This document shows, piece by piece, positions 17,080 to 24,231 of a stretch of 64,000 nt of DNA (its first letter is position 1; each line of letters starts with the position of its first letter). Both the position numbers and the translations under genes were made by a program. Under the pieces are notes generated by a model. That model was not told the origin of the DNA and did no database searches. It saw only the letters and a program-made list of their open reading frames with translations. The stretch is from Qipengyuania spongiae (lineage in GTDB: Bacteria; Pseudomonadota; Alphaproteobacteria; Sphingomonadales; Sphingomonadaceae): assembly GCF_026168555.1 (NCBI RefSeq), contig NZ_CP092471.1, forward strand, positions 1,870,501-1,934,500. The letters run 5' to 3'.

Positions 17080-18069
17080 ATGCTTGTCGACAGCTTCCAG
17101 CGCCGCATCACCTATCTGCGGCTGTCGGTCACCGACCGCTGCGATCTGCGCTGCACCTATTGCATGCCCGAGCGCATGAAATTCTTGCCGAAATCCGAGG
17201 TTCTCGATCTCGAGGAACTGCAACGCCTCGCGCTCGCCTTCATCGCGCGCGGCGTGACGAAGATTCGCCTGACGGGCGGCGAGCCGCTGGTCCGTCGCGA
17301 CATGATCGATCTCGTGCGAGCGCTGGGCCGCAGGATCGGTGACGGGCTGGAAGAGCTGACGCTGACCACAAACGGCACGCAACTGGCGCAATATGCCGAT
17401 GCGCTGGCCCGTGCGGGCGTGAGGCGCGTCAACGTCTCGCTCGACACGATCGATCGCGAGCGTTTCGCAGCCCTGTCCCGGCGCGATGCCCTTCCGCAGG
17501 TGATGGAAGGCATCGCCGCGGCCAAGGCGGCGGGCCTCAAGGTGAAGCTGAACACGGTCGCCCTGAAAGGCGCGAACGAAGAAGAGTTGCCCGACCTGAT
17601 CGCCTGGGCGCACGGGCAAGGGCATGATGTGACTTTGATCGAGGTCATGCCCCTGGGCGAGGTCGATGGCGATCGGATCGACCAATATCTACCGCTGACG
17701 GCGGTGCGCGACCGGTTGGAGCGGCAATGGACGCTGACCCCATCCGACCACCGCACCGGCGGCCCGGCGCGCTATTTCGACATTGCCGAGACTAGCGGCA
17801 GGCTGGGTCTCATCTCACCTCTGACCGAGAATTTTTGCGCCGGATGCAACCGGCTGCGGGTTACCACGACGGGCCAGCTCTATCCCTGTCTCGGCGGTGG
17901 CGAGCGGGTCGATTTGCGCGCTGCGCTCCGTGAAGATCCGGGCGACACCGCGCTCGATGCCGCGCTCGACCGGGCTCTTGCCATCAAGCCCGAACGTCAC
18001 GCCTTCCGCATCGACCGGCGCGGAGAGACACCCGCCCAGCCGCGCACCATGTCGGTCACGGGCGGCTGA
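17080..18069 (+). CDS. moaA: GTP 3',8-cyclase (molybdenum cofactor step 1)
   Basis: 329 residues. MoaA is a radical SAM enzyme that, with MoaC, converts GTP to cyclic pyranopterin monophosphate. The N-terminal cluster motif is Cys21-x3-Cys25-x2-Cys28 in CDLRCTYCMPERM; GGEPLVRRD is the SAM-binding strand. The second iron-sulfur cluster is held by FCAGCNRLR and the later PCL cysteine. The C-terminal Gly-Gly, needed for activity in MoaA, is present (SVTGG). The ATG at 17080 gives the usual MLVDSFQRRITYLRLS start. moaD follows with a TGATG overlap; moaC and moaB are not in the window. Confidence 0.97.
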   Translation: MLVDSFQRRITYLRLSVTDRCDLRCTYCMPERMKFLPKSEVLDLEELQRLALAFIARGVTKIRLTGGEPLVRRDMIDLVRALGRRIGDGLEELTLTTNGTQLAQYADALARAGVRRVNVSLDTIDRERFAALSRRDALPQVMEGIAAAKAAGLKVKLNTVALKGANEEELPDLIAWAHGQGHDVTLIEVMPLGEVDGDRIDQYLPLTAVRDRLERQWTLTPSDHRTGGPARYFDIAETSGRLGLISPLTENFCAGCNRLRVTTTGQLYPCLGGGERVDLRAALREDPGDTALDAALDRALAIKPERHAFRIDRRGETPAQPRTMSVTGG

Positions 18070-18311
18070 TGGCGATCCGCATCCTTTTTCTCGGTCCGCT
18101 CGGCGACCTGGCCGCCAGAGGCGAGCGCGAGGTCGCGGGTCCGCTGGACTGGGACGGTCTGCTGGAAAGCGTCGGCCCACAGGTTGCCGCGCAATTGCGG
18201 GATGATCGCGTGCATGTCGCCTGTGCGGGCAAGGTGCTTGCCGACAAGACTGCGTTGCTCGCACAGGACGGTGAGGAAGTCGCGCTGCTCCCGCCGGTGT
18301 CGGGTGGCTAG
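18069..18311 (+). CDS. moaD: Molybdopterin synthase sulfur carrier subunit
   Basis: 80 residues with a ubiquitin-like fold. The C-terminal Gly-Gly (PPVSGG) is the site that is adenylated and thiocarboxylated by MoeB-type enzymes, after which MoaD gives sulfur to the pterin within MoaE. The core FLGPLGDLAARGEREV and AQDGEEVALLPPVSGG match the family. It overlaps the moaA stop (TGATG) at its start and the moaE GTG at its end. Confidence 0.95.
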   Translation: MAIRILFLGPLGDLAARGEREVAGPLDWDGLLESVGPQVAAQLRDDRVHVACAGKVLADKTALLAQDGEEVALLPPVSGG

Positions 18312-18783
18312 GCTCTCCGTCCGCAGCCCCGCCGATGTCCGCCTTCTCAATCGCGGCCTCTCGGTCGGCGAAGGGCTTGCCGCCTTCAACGCGGCGCACG
18401 GTAAGGCCGGCGCCGTTGCCTCGTTTCTCGGCAAGGTCCGGCCCGATGGCGACGTGAAGGCGCTCGAGCTTACCCATTACGAACCGCTGACCCTGCCCGG
18501 CATGGAGGCGCTGGCACAACAGGCGGTCGAGCGCTTTCGCCTCGACGGCGTGCTCGCTTGGCACCGGGTGGGCGTGATGCAGCCGGGCGATGCGATCGTC
18601 CTCGTCGCCGCAGCGGCCCGCCACCGGCGCGACGCCTTCGATGCGGCGATGTTCGTGATGGACCACCTCAAATCCGCCGCATGGTTCTGGAAGCGCGAGC
18701 GACGCGGGTCGGGGCCGGACGGCGAATGGCGCTGGGTCGAACCGCGCGGCGCGGATCACGCCGATCTGGCGCGGTGGAATTAA
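18304..18783 (+). CDS. moaE: Molybdopterin synthase catalytic subunit
   Basis: 159 residues from a GTG at 18304, eight bases inside moaD. MoaE binds the pterin and makes molybdopterin with MoaD. Seen are GAVASFLGKVR, LELTHYEPLTLPGMEALA, LAWHRVGVMQPGDAIVLVA, and the catalytic lysine region MDHLKSAAWFWKRE, where the two Lys residues act on the substrate. No ATG is available at the right place, and the overlapping GTG fits the coupling seen along the whole moa run. Confidence 0.95.
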   Translation: MARLSVRSPADVRLLNRGLSVGEGLAAFNAAHGKAGAVASFLGKVRPDGDVKALELTHYEPLTLPGMEALAQQAVERFRLDGVLAWHRVGVMQPGDAIVLVAAAARHRRDAFDAAMFVMDHLKSAAWFWKRERRGSGPDGEWRWVEPRGADHADLARWN

Positions 18784-18793
18784 TTCGCGTCGT

Positions 18794-18807
18794 TTGATCG
18801 CGATCAA
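18794..18807 (+). promoter_or_regulatory. FNR-type operator (TTGAT-N4-ATCAA)
   Basis: The sequence TTGATCGCGATCAA is a perfect match to the FNR/Anr/FnrL consensus and fully symmetric. Its centre (18800.5) is 41.5 bases upstream of 18842, where a start would be expected from the -10-like GATAAC at 18830-18835, the geometry of class II activated FNR promoters. The gene at 18864 is the target. The regulator gene at 19293-19979 lies next to it. Confidence 0.85.
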
Positions 18808-18829
18808 ACAGTTTCGGTGCGAGACGACC

Positions 18830-18835
18830 GATAAC
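18830..18835 (+). promoter_or_regulatory. -10 element of the FNR-dependent promoter
   Basis: GATAAC lies 22 bases after the FNR site and gives a predicted start near 18842. There is no good -35 box, as expected when an activator sits there. A GAGGGAG ribosome site follows at about 18849, then the ATG at 18864. Confidence 0.55.
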
Positions 18836-18863
18836 GACTGCACACCACGAGGGAGCAGTCGTC

Positions 18864-19286
18864 ATGTCCAAGCATCTTACCCGCCAGCTCGTCGCCGAGC
18901 AGGCGATCGTCCATGGCCGGTTCGTCCAGCCGACGAAAGTCGATCGCAGCTTCGAAATGCCGAAAGTGCTCTACGGCGTCACCGTCGCGCTCTATCTCGG
19001 CTTCATCGCAATTATGGGGATCGGCTTGCAAAGTCCGGGCCTGTTGATTCCGATGGTGATCTTCGCGCTGTTCATCGTCGCCGGTTTCGGACTGCCCGCG
19101 CTCTGGACGCGCCTCGAACCGGACCACGGAACGCCGCAGATGCCGCTCGATACGCTTCTGCGGCGCGGGATCGCGACGCATACCGGACACCTCCCCGGCC
19201 GCGATGCGGCGGTGCAGATGCTGATGCTGCCCGCGCTGATCTTCGCATGGGGCTTGGTTACGGTCGCTATCGCCGCGACGGTCTAG
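18864..19286 (+). CDS. Three-helix membrane protein under a probable FNR promoter, unknown function
   Basis: 140 residues with a polar N-terminus (about 1-33) that includes HLTRQLVAEQAIVHGRFVQP, then membrane helices at about 36-55, 60-80 and 116-138, and a loop DPADHG-like (EPDHGTPQMPLDTLLRRG) between the second and third. I recognise no family. A strong ribosome site (GAGGGAG) stands before the ATG. The perfect FNR site with class II spacing says the gene should be switched on when oxygen is low. It ends seven bases before the stop of the facing regulator gene. A role in the respiratory membrane is plausible but not shown. Confidence 0.8.
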   Translation: MSKHLTRQLVAEQAIVHGRFVQPTKVDRSFEMPKVLYGVTVALYLGFIAIMGIGLQSPGLLIPMVIFALFIVAGFGLPALWTRLEPDHGTPQMPLDTLLRRGIATHTGHLPGRDAAVQMLMLPALIFAWGLVTVAIAATV

Positions 19287-19292
19287 GCACGG

Positions 19293-19979
19293 TCAATCGC
19301 AAGCCGCAGCCAGCAGCGCGGGGTCGAGCAGCTCGATCCCGCGTTTGCCGTCGCGCGCGATGGCGCCGGCGCGCTCCAGCGCGGTGAGCTGGCGGCTGAC
19401 CGTCTCGATCGTCAGGCCGACCATGTTCGCCATCTCGCCCCGCGACAACGGCAAATCGAACCTGGGGGCGGGGTGGCACGGCGAATCGCTCGCGGCCTGG
19501 GCGAAGGCGAGCACCATGCCCGCGACCCTCGCCCGGCCGGAATTGCGCCCGGCGAGCGCCTGGATCGAACGGCTGGCGTGAAGGTCCTCCTGCGTCCTGC
19601 GCAACAGGGCGCGGGCGAGGGCGGGGTAGTGCTCGATCGCCGCCGCCATGTCGGGTCCGGCGAAAACGCACAGCGTGCTGTCGACCAGAGCCACAACGTC
19701 GTGATGGACGAAGGGCTGGAACAATTCGCCCACGAATCCGGCTGGGTGGACCAGAGCGAGAATATGCTCGGCCCCATCGGCACCGTAGCTCGCGATCTTG
19801 AGCGCACCCGAGGTGAGCGTCGCGCAGGCCGCGGGGTCACTGCCCGCGGAAAACAGGGTTTCGCCCCTCCGCACGGTTCGCAGGCGGCCTAGCCGGGCCA
19901 GCGCATCGCGCTCGTCCTCGGCAAGCACGGAGCAGGCCGCGCGATCCCTCACCGGGCAGGCGGCACAGCCGAGGCTCAC
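19293..19979 (-). CDS. Crp/Fnr family oxygen-responsive regulator (FNR/FnrL type)
   Basis: 228 residues. The N-terminus MSLGCAACPVRDRAACSVL holds Cys5, Cys8 and Cys16, and Cys104 (in DSTLCVFAG) lines up with the fourth cluster ligand of E. coli FNR, so a [4Fe-4S] oxygen sensor is complete. The cyclic-nucleotide-like barrel spans about 25-120 and a long dimer helix about 120-160. The helix-turn-helix LSRGEMANMVGLTIETVSRQL carries Glu192, Ser195 and Arg196, the E-xx-SR set that reads TTGAT. The start is a GTG overlapping the lipoprotein stop. It probably controls the membrane protein gene facing it, among others. Confidence 0.92.
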   Translation of the reverse strand: MSLGCAACPVRDRAACSVLAEDERDALARLGRLRTVRRGETLFSAGSDPAACATLTSGALKIASYGADGAEHILALVHPAGFVGELFQPFVHHDVVALVDSTLCVFAGPDMAAAIEHYPALARALLRRTQEDLHASRSIQALAGRNSGRARVAGMVLAFAQAASDSPCHPAPRFDLPLSRGEMANMVGLTIETVSRQLTALERAGAIARDGKRGIELLDPALLAAACD

Positions 19980-20506
19980 CGGATTTGTGCGCGCAAGTCT
20001 CGCAGCGCGTCGTCTTCCTGCGCGATCAGCGCGAGAACCTCCGCGCGCGTCGCGTCGATCGCGGTCCGTTCCTCCGACTGGACCGCTGCCGCGATTGCGA
20101 GGATGTCGAGATCGGCGAGCGCGATCGCCGTGTCGCTGCGGATCGAATCGAGGTCCGACAGCGCGACTTCGGCGCTCGCCCAGGCGTCGCTGCCGACCGA
20201 CGCTGCGGACGCGGCGGCGGTCAGACGCGAGGCGCCGGGCCGGGCGGCGAGGAAGCGTTCGTGCGCCGCGCGCGCGCTTTGCGAAAGTGCGGCGAGGCGT
20301 TCGGGCAGCGTTCCGGTCAGTCCGGTGGGCACTTCGGGAACGTCCAGTGCCGGGGTTTCGACAGTCTCGAATCGCCCTTCGGCCCGCTCGATGTCGCGAA
20401 TGGCAAGCGACGGATAATCTCCCGACGCGCTCTGGCAGGCTCCGAGCCCCAGCGCGAGTACGAGCGCGGCCGAAGTGATCGATGGCGATGGTGCTGGACG
20501 GTGCAT
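19976..20506 (-). CDS. Putative lipoprotein, helical, unknown function
   Basis: 176 residues from the ATG at 20506. A basic start, a hydrophobic stretch (TSAALVLALGLGAC) and the cysteine at about residue 24 make a good lipobox (LGAC), so the mature protein should be lipid-anchored. The rest is helical and rich in Ala, Asp, Glu and Ser, with no known domain. The stop overlaps the GTG of the FNR-type gene, so the two are translated together; this pairing of a lipoprotein with the regulator is worth noting but gives no function. A start 24 codons further up is possible but would spoil the signal sequence. Confidence 0.75.
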   Translation of the reverse strand: MHRPAPSPSITSAALVLALGLGACQSASGDYPSLAIRDIERAEGRFETVETPALDVPEVPTGLTGTLPERLAALSQSARAAHERFLAARPGASRLTAAASAASVGSDAWASAEVALSDLDSIRSDTAIALADLDILAIAAAVQSEERTAIDATRAEVLALIAQEDDALRDLRAQIR

Positions 20507-20583
20507 CGCGCTCCCTCTAGCACGCGGCGCGACCGATGCCAGCGCGAAGGGTGCATTTCCTGCATGTGCGCGCTGCAACGGCG

Positions 20584-20611
20584 TTGACTTGCGGCGGGTC
20601 TTCCCTTAACG
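20584..20611 (+). promoter_or_regulatory. Possible promoter of rplU-rpmA
   Basis: TTGACT at 20584-20589 and TTAACG at 20606-20611 are 16 bases apart, giving a leader of roughly 105 bases before rplU. It lies in the 218-base gap between the divergent lipoprotein gene and rplU. Consensus match only. Confidence 0.4.
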
Positions 20612-20724
20612 GCGACCATCTTTCCGCAACCTGCCATCGGGCGGGTCGCCGGGTGCGTCGGTCATTCGCCTGAATTCGTCGGGTGGAGGTGTCGGCACAG
20701 CAAATTGAACGAGAGAATAGCACC

Positions 20725-21237
20725 ATGTTCGCAGTCGTGCGCACGGGCGGCAAGCAGTACCGGGTTGCCGCCGGAGACAAGATCGCAGTCGAGAAGCTGG
20801 CCGGCGAGGCCGGTGACACCGTCACGCTGGGCGATGTCCTGCTCGCGGGCGAAGGCGACAATCTGGCCGACGTCGGCAAGGTCCAGGTTTCTGCCGAGAT
20901 CATCGCCCAGGCGAAGAGCGAGAAGGTCACCGTCTTCAAGAAGCGCCGCCGCCACAACTACCGCCGCAAGGCCGGTCACCGCCAGCAGATGACTCTGTTG
21001 CGGATCGTCCAGGTCGGCGACTCGAAGGCCGAGAAGAGTGCGCCCGCCAAGGCTGCCGCCAAGTCGGACGATGCGCCCGTGGCGACCGAAGCCGCTGCGC
21101 CCAAGGCCAAGAAGGCCGCGCCGAAGAAGGATGCGGCTCCCGCGAAGTCGGGCGCCGAAGCCACCGAGACCAAGACGTCCGCCGCCAAGAAGGCGCCGGC
21201 CAAGAAAGCCGCCGCCAAGGCGGACGACAGCAAGTAA
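20725..21237 (+). CDS. rplU: 50S ribosomal protein L21 with a long Lys/Ala tail
   Basis: 170 residues, against about 103 in E. coli. The first 105 residues are ordinary L21: [18 protein letters not shown], then [18 protein letters not shown] near the RNA-binding end. From about residue 110 the protein continues as a low-complexity tail of Ala, Lys, Asp and Pro, of the kind seen in other Sphingomonadales. L21 binds 23S rRNA with L20. The ATG at 20725 gives the family N-terminus; a GAGAGA sequence precedes it. rpmA follows 12 bases later, as usual. Confidence 0.97.
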   Translation: MFAVVRTGGKQYRVAAGDKIAVEKLAGEAGDTVTLGDVLLAGEGDNLADVGKVQVSAEIIAQAKSEKVTVFKKRRRHNYRRKAGHRQQMTLLRIVQVGDSKAEKSAPAKAAAKSDDAPVATEAAAPKAKKAAPKKDAAPAKSGAEATETKTSAAKKAPAKKAAAKADDSK

Positions 21238-21249
21238 GGAGCACGGACG

Positions 21250-21519
21250 ATGGCACATAAGAAAGCAGGCGGTTCGTCCCGCAACGGTCGCGATTCGGCC
21301 GGTCGTCGCCTCGGCGTGAAGAAGTTCGGCAGCGAGCAGGTCGTCGCCGGCAACATTATCGTGCGCCAGCGTGGCACCAAGTTCTACCCGGGCAGCAATG
21401 TCGGCATGGGCAAGGACCACACGCTGTTCGCGCTTACCGACGGTGTCGTGCGATTCCACGACGGCAAGCTTTCGCGCAAATACGTGTCGGTAGACATGAT
21501 GGCGCAGGCAGCCGAATAA
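21250..21519 (+). CDS. rpmA: 50S ribosomal protein L27
   Basis: 89 residues. [20 protein letters not shown] is the classic L27 start, whose flexible N-terminus reaches the peptidyl-transferase centre. [19 protein letters not shown] matches the family as well. An AAGGAG ribosome site lies before the ATG. It is co-transcribed with rplU and followed by a hairpin terminator about 65 bases after the stop. Confidence 0.98.
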   Translation: MAHKKAGGSSRNGRDSAGRRLGVKKFGSEQVVAGNIIVRQRGTKFYPGSNVGMGKDHTLFALTDGVVRFHDGKLSRKYVSVDMMAQAAE

Positions 21520-21585
21520 ACGGACGCTCCGTGAAAGGGATCGTCCAGACGGGACGGTCCCAGCCGGGTTAACGACCGGCATACG

Positions 21586-21640
21586 AAGAGGGAGATGGGA
21601 CCTTTCCGCAAGGGAGGGGGCCGTCTCCCTCTTGTCGTTT
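21586..21640 (+). terminator. Terminator after rpmA
   Basis: Arms 21586-21598 and 21621-21633 pair over 13 positions, an inner CCTT/AAGG stem shortens the loop, and TTGTCGTTT follows. It ends the rplU-rpmA unit. The GNAT gene 100 bases on then needs its own promoter. Confidence 0.7.
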
Positions 21641-21743
21641 CTCCCTCGAAAAACCGAACCGGCGAAATCCTGTTTTGCCATCATGTAACCGTCACGTGTC
21701 CGGCCTAGGAGACCCGGAGCGTGGTTCCATTGGGAGACCGAGA

Positions 21744-22280
21744 ATGTTCCATGTTACGGAACGGCTGCTGTTGCGGCCATCCTGGCCAGAGGATGCGCCC
21801 GCGATCCTGAGCGCGATCGGCGACGAGGCGATCGTGCGCAATCTCGCTCGCGCGCCATGGCCCTATGGGCCGGAGGACGCGCTCGCATTCGCCTCCATGA
21901 AGCAGGACGCGCGCATTCCCCATTTCCTCCTCGAACTGCCGGGCGAAGGCGTGATCGGCAGCGCCGGTTTCGGCGAGCAGGCCGGCGAGATCGAGATCGG
22001 ATACTGGATCGCCCGGAAATGGTGGGGTCAGGGCTTCGCCACCGAAGCCTCGCGGGCGTTGGTCGATCTCGGCCGCTTCCTCGGACACGAGCGGCTCGTC
22101 GCCGGGCATTTCGTAGACAACCCCGCATCGGGCAAGGTCCTGCGTAAGGTCGGGTTCCAGCCGACCGGTGCGGTCGCAAAACGCTTCAGCCGGGCGCGCG
22201 GGGCCGAGACGGATTGCGCCGAATACGCGCTGGACCTCGCGGAGCAGAGCCCGCGCATCGAGTTGAAATGCGCGGCATGA
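21744..22280 (+). CDS. GNAT family N-acetyltransferase (RimJ/RimL-like)
   Basis: 178 residues. The sequence starts with the RimJ-type TERLLLRPSWPEDAPAI, carries EIGYWIARKWWGQGFATEASRALVDL (acetyl-CoA-binding motif A with the Q/R-x-x-G-x-G/A pattern as WGQGFAT), and ends with NPASGKVLRKVGFQPTG (motif B). Members acetylate ribosomal protein N-termini or small amines; the substrate cannot be told. A GGAG site precedes the ATG at 21744. In alphaproteobacteria a GNAT gene often stands between rpmA and obgE; here obgE is missing and a terminator follows. Confidence 0.9.
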   Translation: MFHVTERLLLRPSWPEDAPAILSAIGDEAIVRNLARAPWPYGPEDALAFASMKQDARIPHFLLELPGEGVIGSAGFGEQAGEIEIGYWIARKWWGQGFATEASRALVDLGRFLGHERLVAGHFVDNPASGKVLRKVGFQPTGAVAKRFSRARGAETDCAEYALDLAEQSPRIELKCAA

Positions 22281-22290
22281 TGCCGAATAG

Positions 22291-22325
22291 AAGGGCCCCG
22301 CAATCGCTCGCGGGGCCTTTCCTAG
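22291..22325 (+). terminator. Bidirectional terminator between the GNAT gene and the hydrolase gene
   Basis: A stem of 11 pairs (22291-22301 with 22310-22320, one G-U) and an 8-base loop ends in TTTCCTAG. It sits between two convergent genes and probably stops transcription from the GNAT side at least. Confidence 0.85.
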
Positions 22326-22326
22326 T

Positions 22327-23202
22327 TTATTCCGCCGGCATCAGGGCGTCGGTGAATTCGCCCTCGTAGAGACCGATCAGCTCGCGATCGTCGTGGTCCC
22401 ACGGGTGGAAGCCGGGCCTGAAATAGGCGAGCCAGGCGGGGAAGATCCGGCGCACGACGCCCGGCGTCACCGTCAGGTACTTGAACAGGCCCCAGCGCGC
22501 TTTCCAGCCGGTGATGCCGTCCTGTTTTAGCAGCATCATCGCATCGATCCAGCGGTTCTTGAAGAAGCGCCCGGTAACGATCATCATGACCAGGCTGCGC
22601 ACGCGCCAGCGGCGCCAGGCGCCCCAGCCCTTCGTCGCGTGGTTCCAGGTGTCGTAGGCGACGCCCTTGTGCTCGATCTCCTCGACCGCGTGCCAGCGCC
22701 ACATGTCGCGCACTTCCGGATCGGAGGTCTCGAAATGCTGCGGGTTGGCGAGGAACTCGTGCGCCATCATCGCGGTGTAGTGCTCGAGCGCCATGGTCAC
22801 CGCCAGATTGGCGATCGCCGGGCGGCCCTTGGTCAGCGCGAGCAGTTCCTCGACGCGCTTGTCGATCGCCTTGATGTCGTAGCCGTGATCTTCGGCCAGC
22901 CGGTTGAAGGCGATGTGTTCGCGCGTGTGGTTGATCTCCTGCTTCACGAAAGCGCGGATCTCTGCCTCGAGCTTCGGCGGCGCGCCTTCGCGATGGGCTT
23001 TCACCGCTTCGATGAAGAAGGCCTCGCCCCGCGGGAAAGTGGCGGAGAGCGCATTGTGCCAGGCGGTGCCGAAGGGCTCGCCCGCCCACCAGCGGCGCGG
23101 CGCGGTGCCGCGATTGAAGCGTTCGTCCCGCACCACGATCGCGAGATCGCGGGGCGTGGGATCGTTACGGCTATCGACGTCGATATGGGCAGGTGCGTTC
23201 AT
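22327..23202 (-). CDS. Predicted metal-dependent hydrolase (PF10118 type), ferritin-like
   Basis: 291 residues. The chain holds spaced acidic and histidine motifs on helices as in di-iron proteins: GEAFFIEAVKAH, FVKQEINHTREHIAFN, MALEHYTAMMAHEF and HAVEEIEHKGVAYDTWNH. These match the family called predicted metal-dependent hydrolase in COG2314-like annotations (PF10118). The real reaction is unknown; a di-iron oxygenase or desaturase-like activity is possible. It is 40-50% similar by eye to the next gene, with the same ending DALMPAE/AAVMPAE. A double palindromic operator covers its promoter. Confidence 0.85.
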   Translation of the reverse strand: MNAPAHIDVDSRNDPTPRDLAIVVRDERFNRGTAPRRWWAGEPFGTAWHNALSATFPRGEAFFIEAVKAHREGAPPKLEAEIRAFVKQEINHTREHIAFNRLAEDHGYDIKAIDKRVEELLALTKGRPAIANLAVTMALEHYTAMMAHEFLANPQHFETSDPEVRDMWRWHAVEEIEHKGVAYDTWNHATKGWGAWRRWRVRSLVMMIVTGRFFKNRWIDAMMLLKQDGITGWKARWGLFKYLTVTPGVVRRIFPAWLAYFRPGFHPWDHDDRELIGLYEGEFTDALMPAE

Positions 23203-23223
23203 GACACGACTCGCATTGACTAC

Positions 23224-23237
23224 TTACAGCAGTGTAA
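23224..23237 (-). promoter_or_regulatory. Operator 1 (TTACA-N4-TGTAA)
   Basis: Perfect 5-base inverted arms around four bases. It covers the -10 box of the promoter at 23235-23263, so a bound protein would block transcription of the hydrolase gene at 22327-23202. The nearby TetR gene is the obvious candidate for the repressor. Confidence 0.6.
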
Positions 23238-23263
23238 ATAGCCCTTACTTACATCGATGTCAA
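23235..23263 (-). promoter_or_regulatory. Sigma70-type promoter of the hydrolase gene
   Basis: Read on the minus strand, TTGACA (23258-23263) and TATTTA (23235-23240) are 17 bases apart, a near-ideal promoter and the best one in the window. It is overlapped at each end by one of two similar palindromes. Confidence 0.75.
23249..23262 (-). promoter_or_regulatory. Operator 2 (TTACA-N4-TGTCA)
   Basis: An imperfect copy of operator 1, with its centre 25 bases away. It covers the -35 box. Two sites of one kind on both promoter boxes suggest cooperative repression. Confidence 0.5.
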
Positions 23264-23268
23264 TAAGC

Positions 23269-24201
23269 CTACTCGGCGGGCATCACTGCCGCGGCGTAAT
23301 CGCTCTGCGTCTTGCCGAGCAAGGCGCGATCGTCGTGCTTCCAGGGGTGGAAGCCCGGCATCAGGATCGCCGCCCATTCGAAGAACATCCGCCGCATCAT
23401 GCCCGGCTTCCACCACAGGAAGGCGCGGAGCCTGCGCCGGGCCGTCCGGCGGTCGAAGCCATCCTGTTCGAGCAGGCCAATCGCATCGCGCACCCGGTTG
23501 CCGAAGTATTTCTTCGTGATGAGCAGGGCGATCAGTGAACGCGTCTTGTAGCGTTTCCACGCGCTCCAGTCCTTCGTCGCGTGGAGCCAGACGTCGAACA
23601 CCAGCCCCTTGTGCTCGATCTCCTCCATGGCATGCCAGCGCCAGATCTCGGCAGCTTCGGGATCGGCGCCCTCAAGGTAGCGTGGGTCGGCCAGCAGATG
23701 TCGGCTGATGATCGCGGCGAAATGTTCGAGCGCGATGGTAATCGCGAGGTTGAATTCCTTGGGCCGCCCCTCGGTCAGGTCGAGCATCGCCTGGATGCCT
23801 TCCGAGATGCTCTCCACATTGTAACCGTGATCGGCGACGAGACGATTGAACGCGACGTGTTCGCGCGTGTGGTTCACCTCCTGCTTGCTGAAAGCCCGCA
23901 CCTCGGCCCGCAGGCCAGGCGGCAGATCGTCGCGGAAAGGCTTGAGCGTATCGATGAAGAACGCCTCGCCGCGCGGCAGGCTGGCGCTCACCGAATTGTA
24001 CCAGGCGGTTGCCACCGGGTCGTTCGAGTGCCACCAGCGCGGGCTCTTGTGCTGCCGGTCGAACCGCCGGTCGCGCACGATAAGCTCGTGTTCCATGGGA
24101 GTCGCGCTGCCACGGGCGAAGCCGAATGCATTATCGTCCGGGGCGGGGCGGGCCTTGCCGTCCTGGCGGACCGGGGCTAGCTTTTCGGTCGGTGGCGTCA
24201 T
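23269..24201 (-). CDS. Predicted metal-dependent hydrolase (PF10118 type), paralogue
   Basis: 310 residues, a tandem paralogue of the gene at 22327-23202. It keeps the same candidate metal motifs: GEAFFIDTLK, FSKQEVNHTREHVAFN, IALEHFAAIISRHL and HAMEEIEHKGLVFDVWLH. An extra 20-25 residues at the N-terminus are Pro- and Lys-rich. There is no ribosome site before the ATG at 24201, so either the mRNA is nearly leaderless or the true start is an inner ATG (MEHELIVRDRRFD). It is divergent from the TetR gene with only 30 bases between the two starts, an arrangement typical of a regulator and its target. Confidence 0.85.
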   Translation of the reverse strand: MTPPTEKLAPVRQDGKARPAPDDNAFGFARGSATPMEHELIVRDRRFDRQHKSPRWWHSNDPVATAWYNSVSASLPRGEAFFIDTLKPFRDDLPPGLRAEVRAFSKQEVNHTREHVAFNRLVADHGYNVESISEGIQAMLDLTEGRPKEFNLAITIALEHFAAIISRHLLADPRYLEGADPEAAEIWRWHAMEEIEHKGLVFDVWLHATKDWSAWKRYKTRSLIALLITKKYFGNRVRDAIGLLEQDGFDRRTARRRLRAFLWWKPGMMRRMFFEWAAILMPGFHPWKHDDRALLGKTQSDYAAAVMPAE

Positions 24202-24231
24202 GGCGCATTAACGTAAATTAAGGATGATTCC

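Noticed and set aside
24202..24231. The TTACA-N4-TGTAA operator repeated between the second hydrolase gene and tetR
   Set aside because: Only an AT-rich imperfect palindrome (around ATTAACGTAAAT) is there; it does not match the two operators upstream of the other paralogue.
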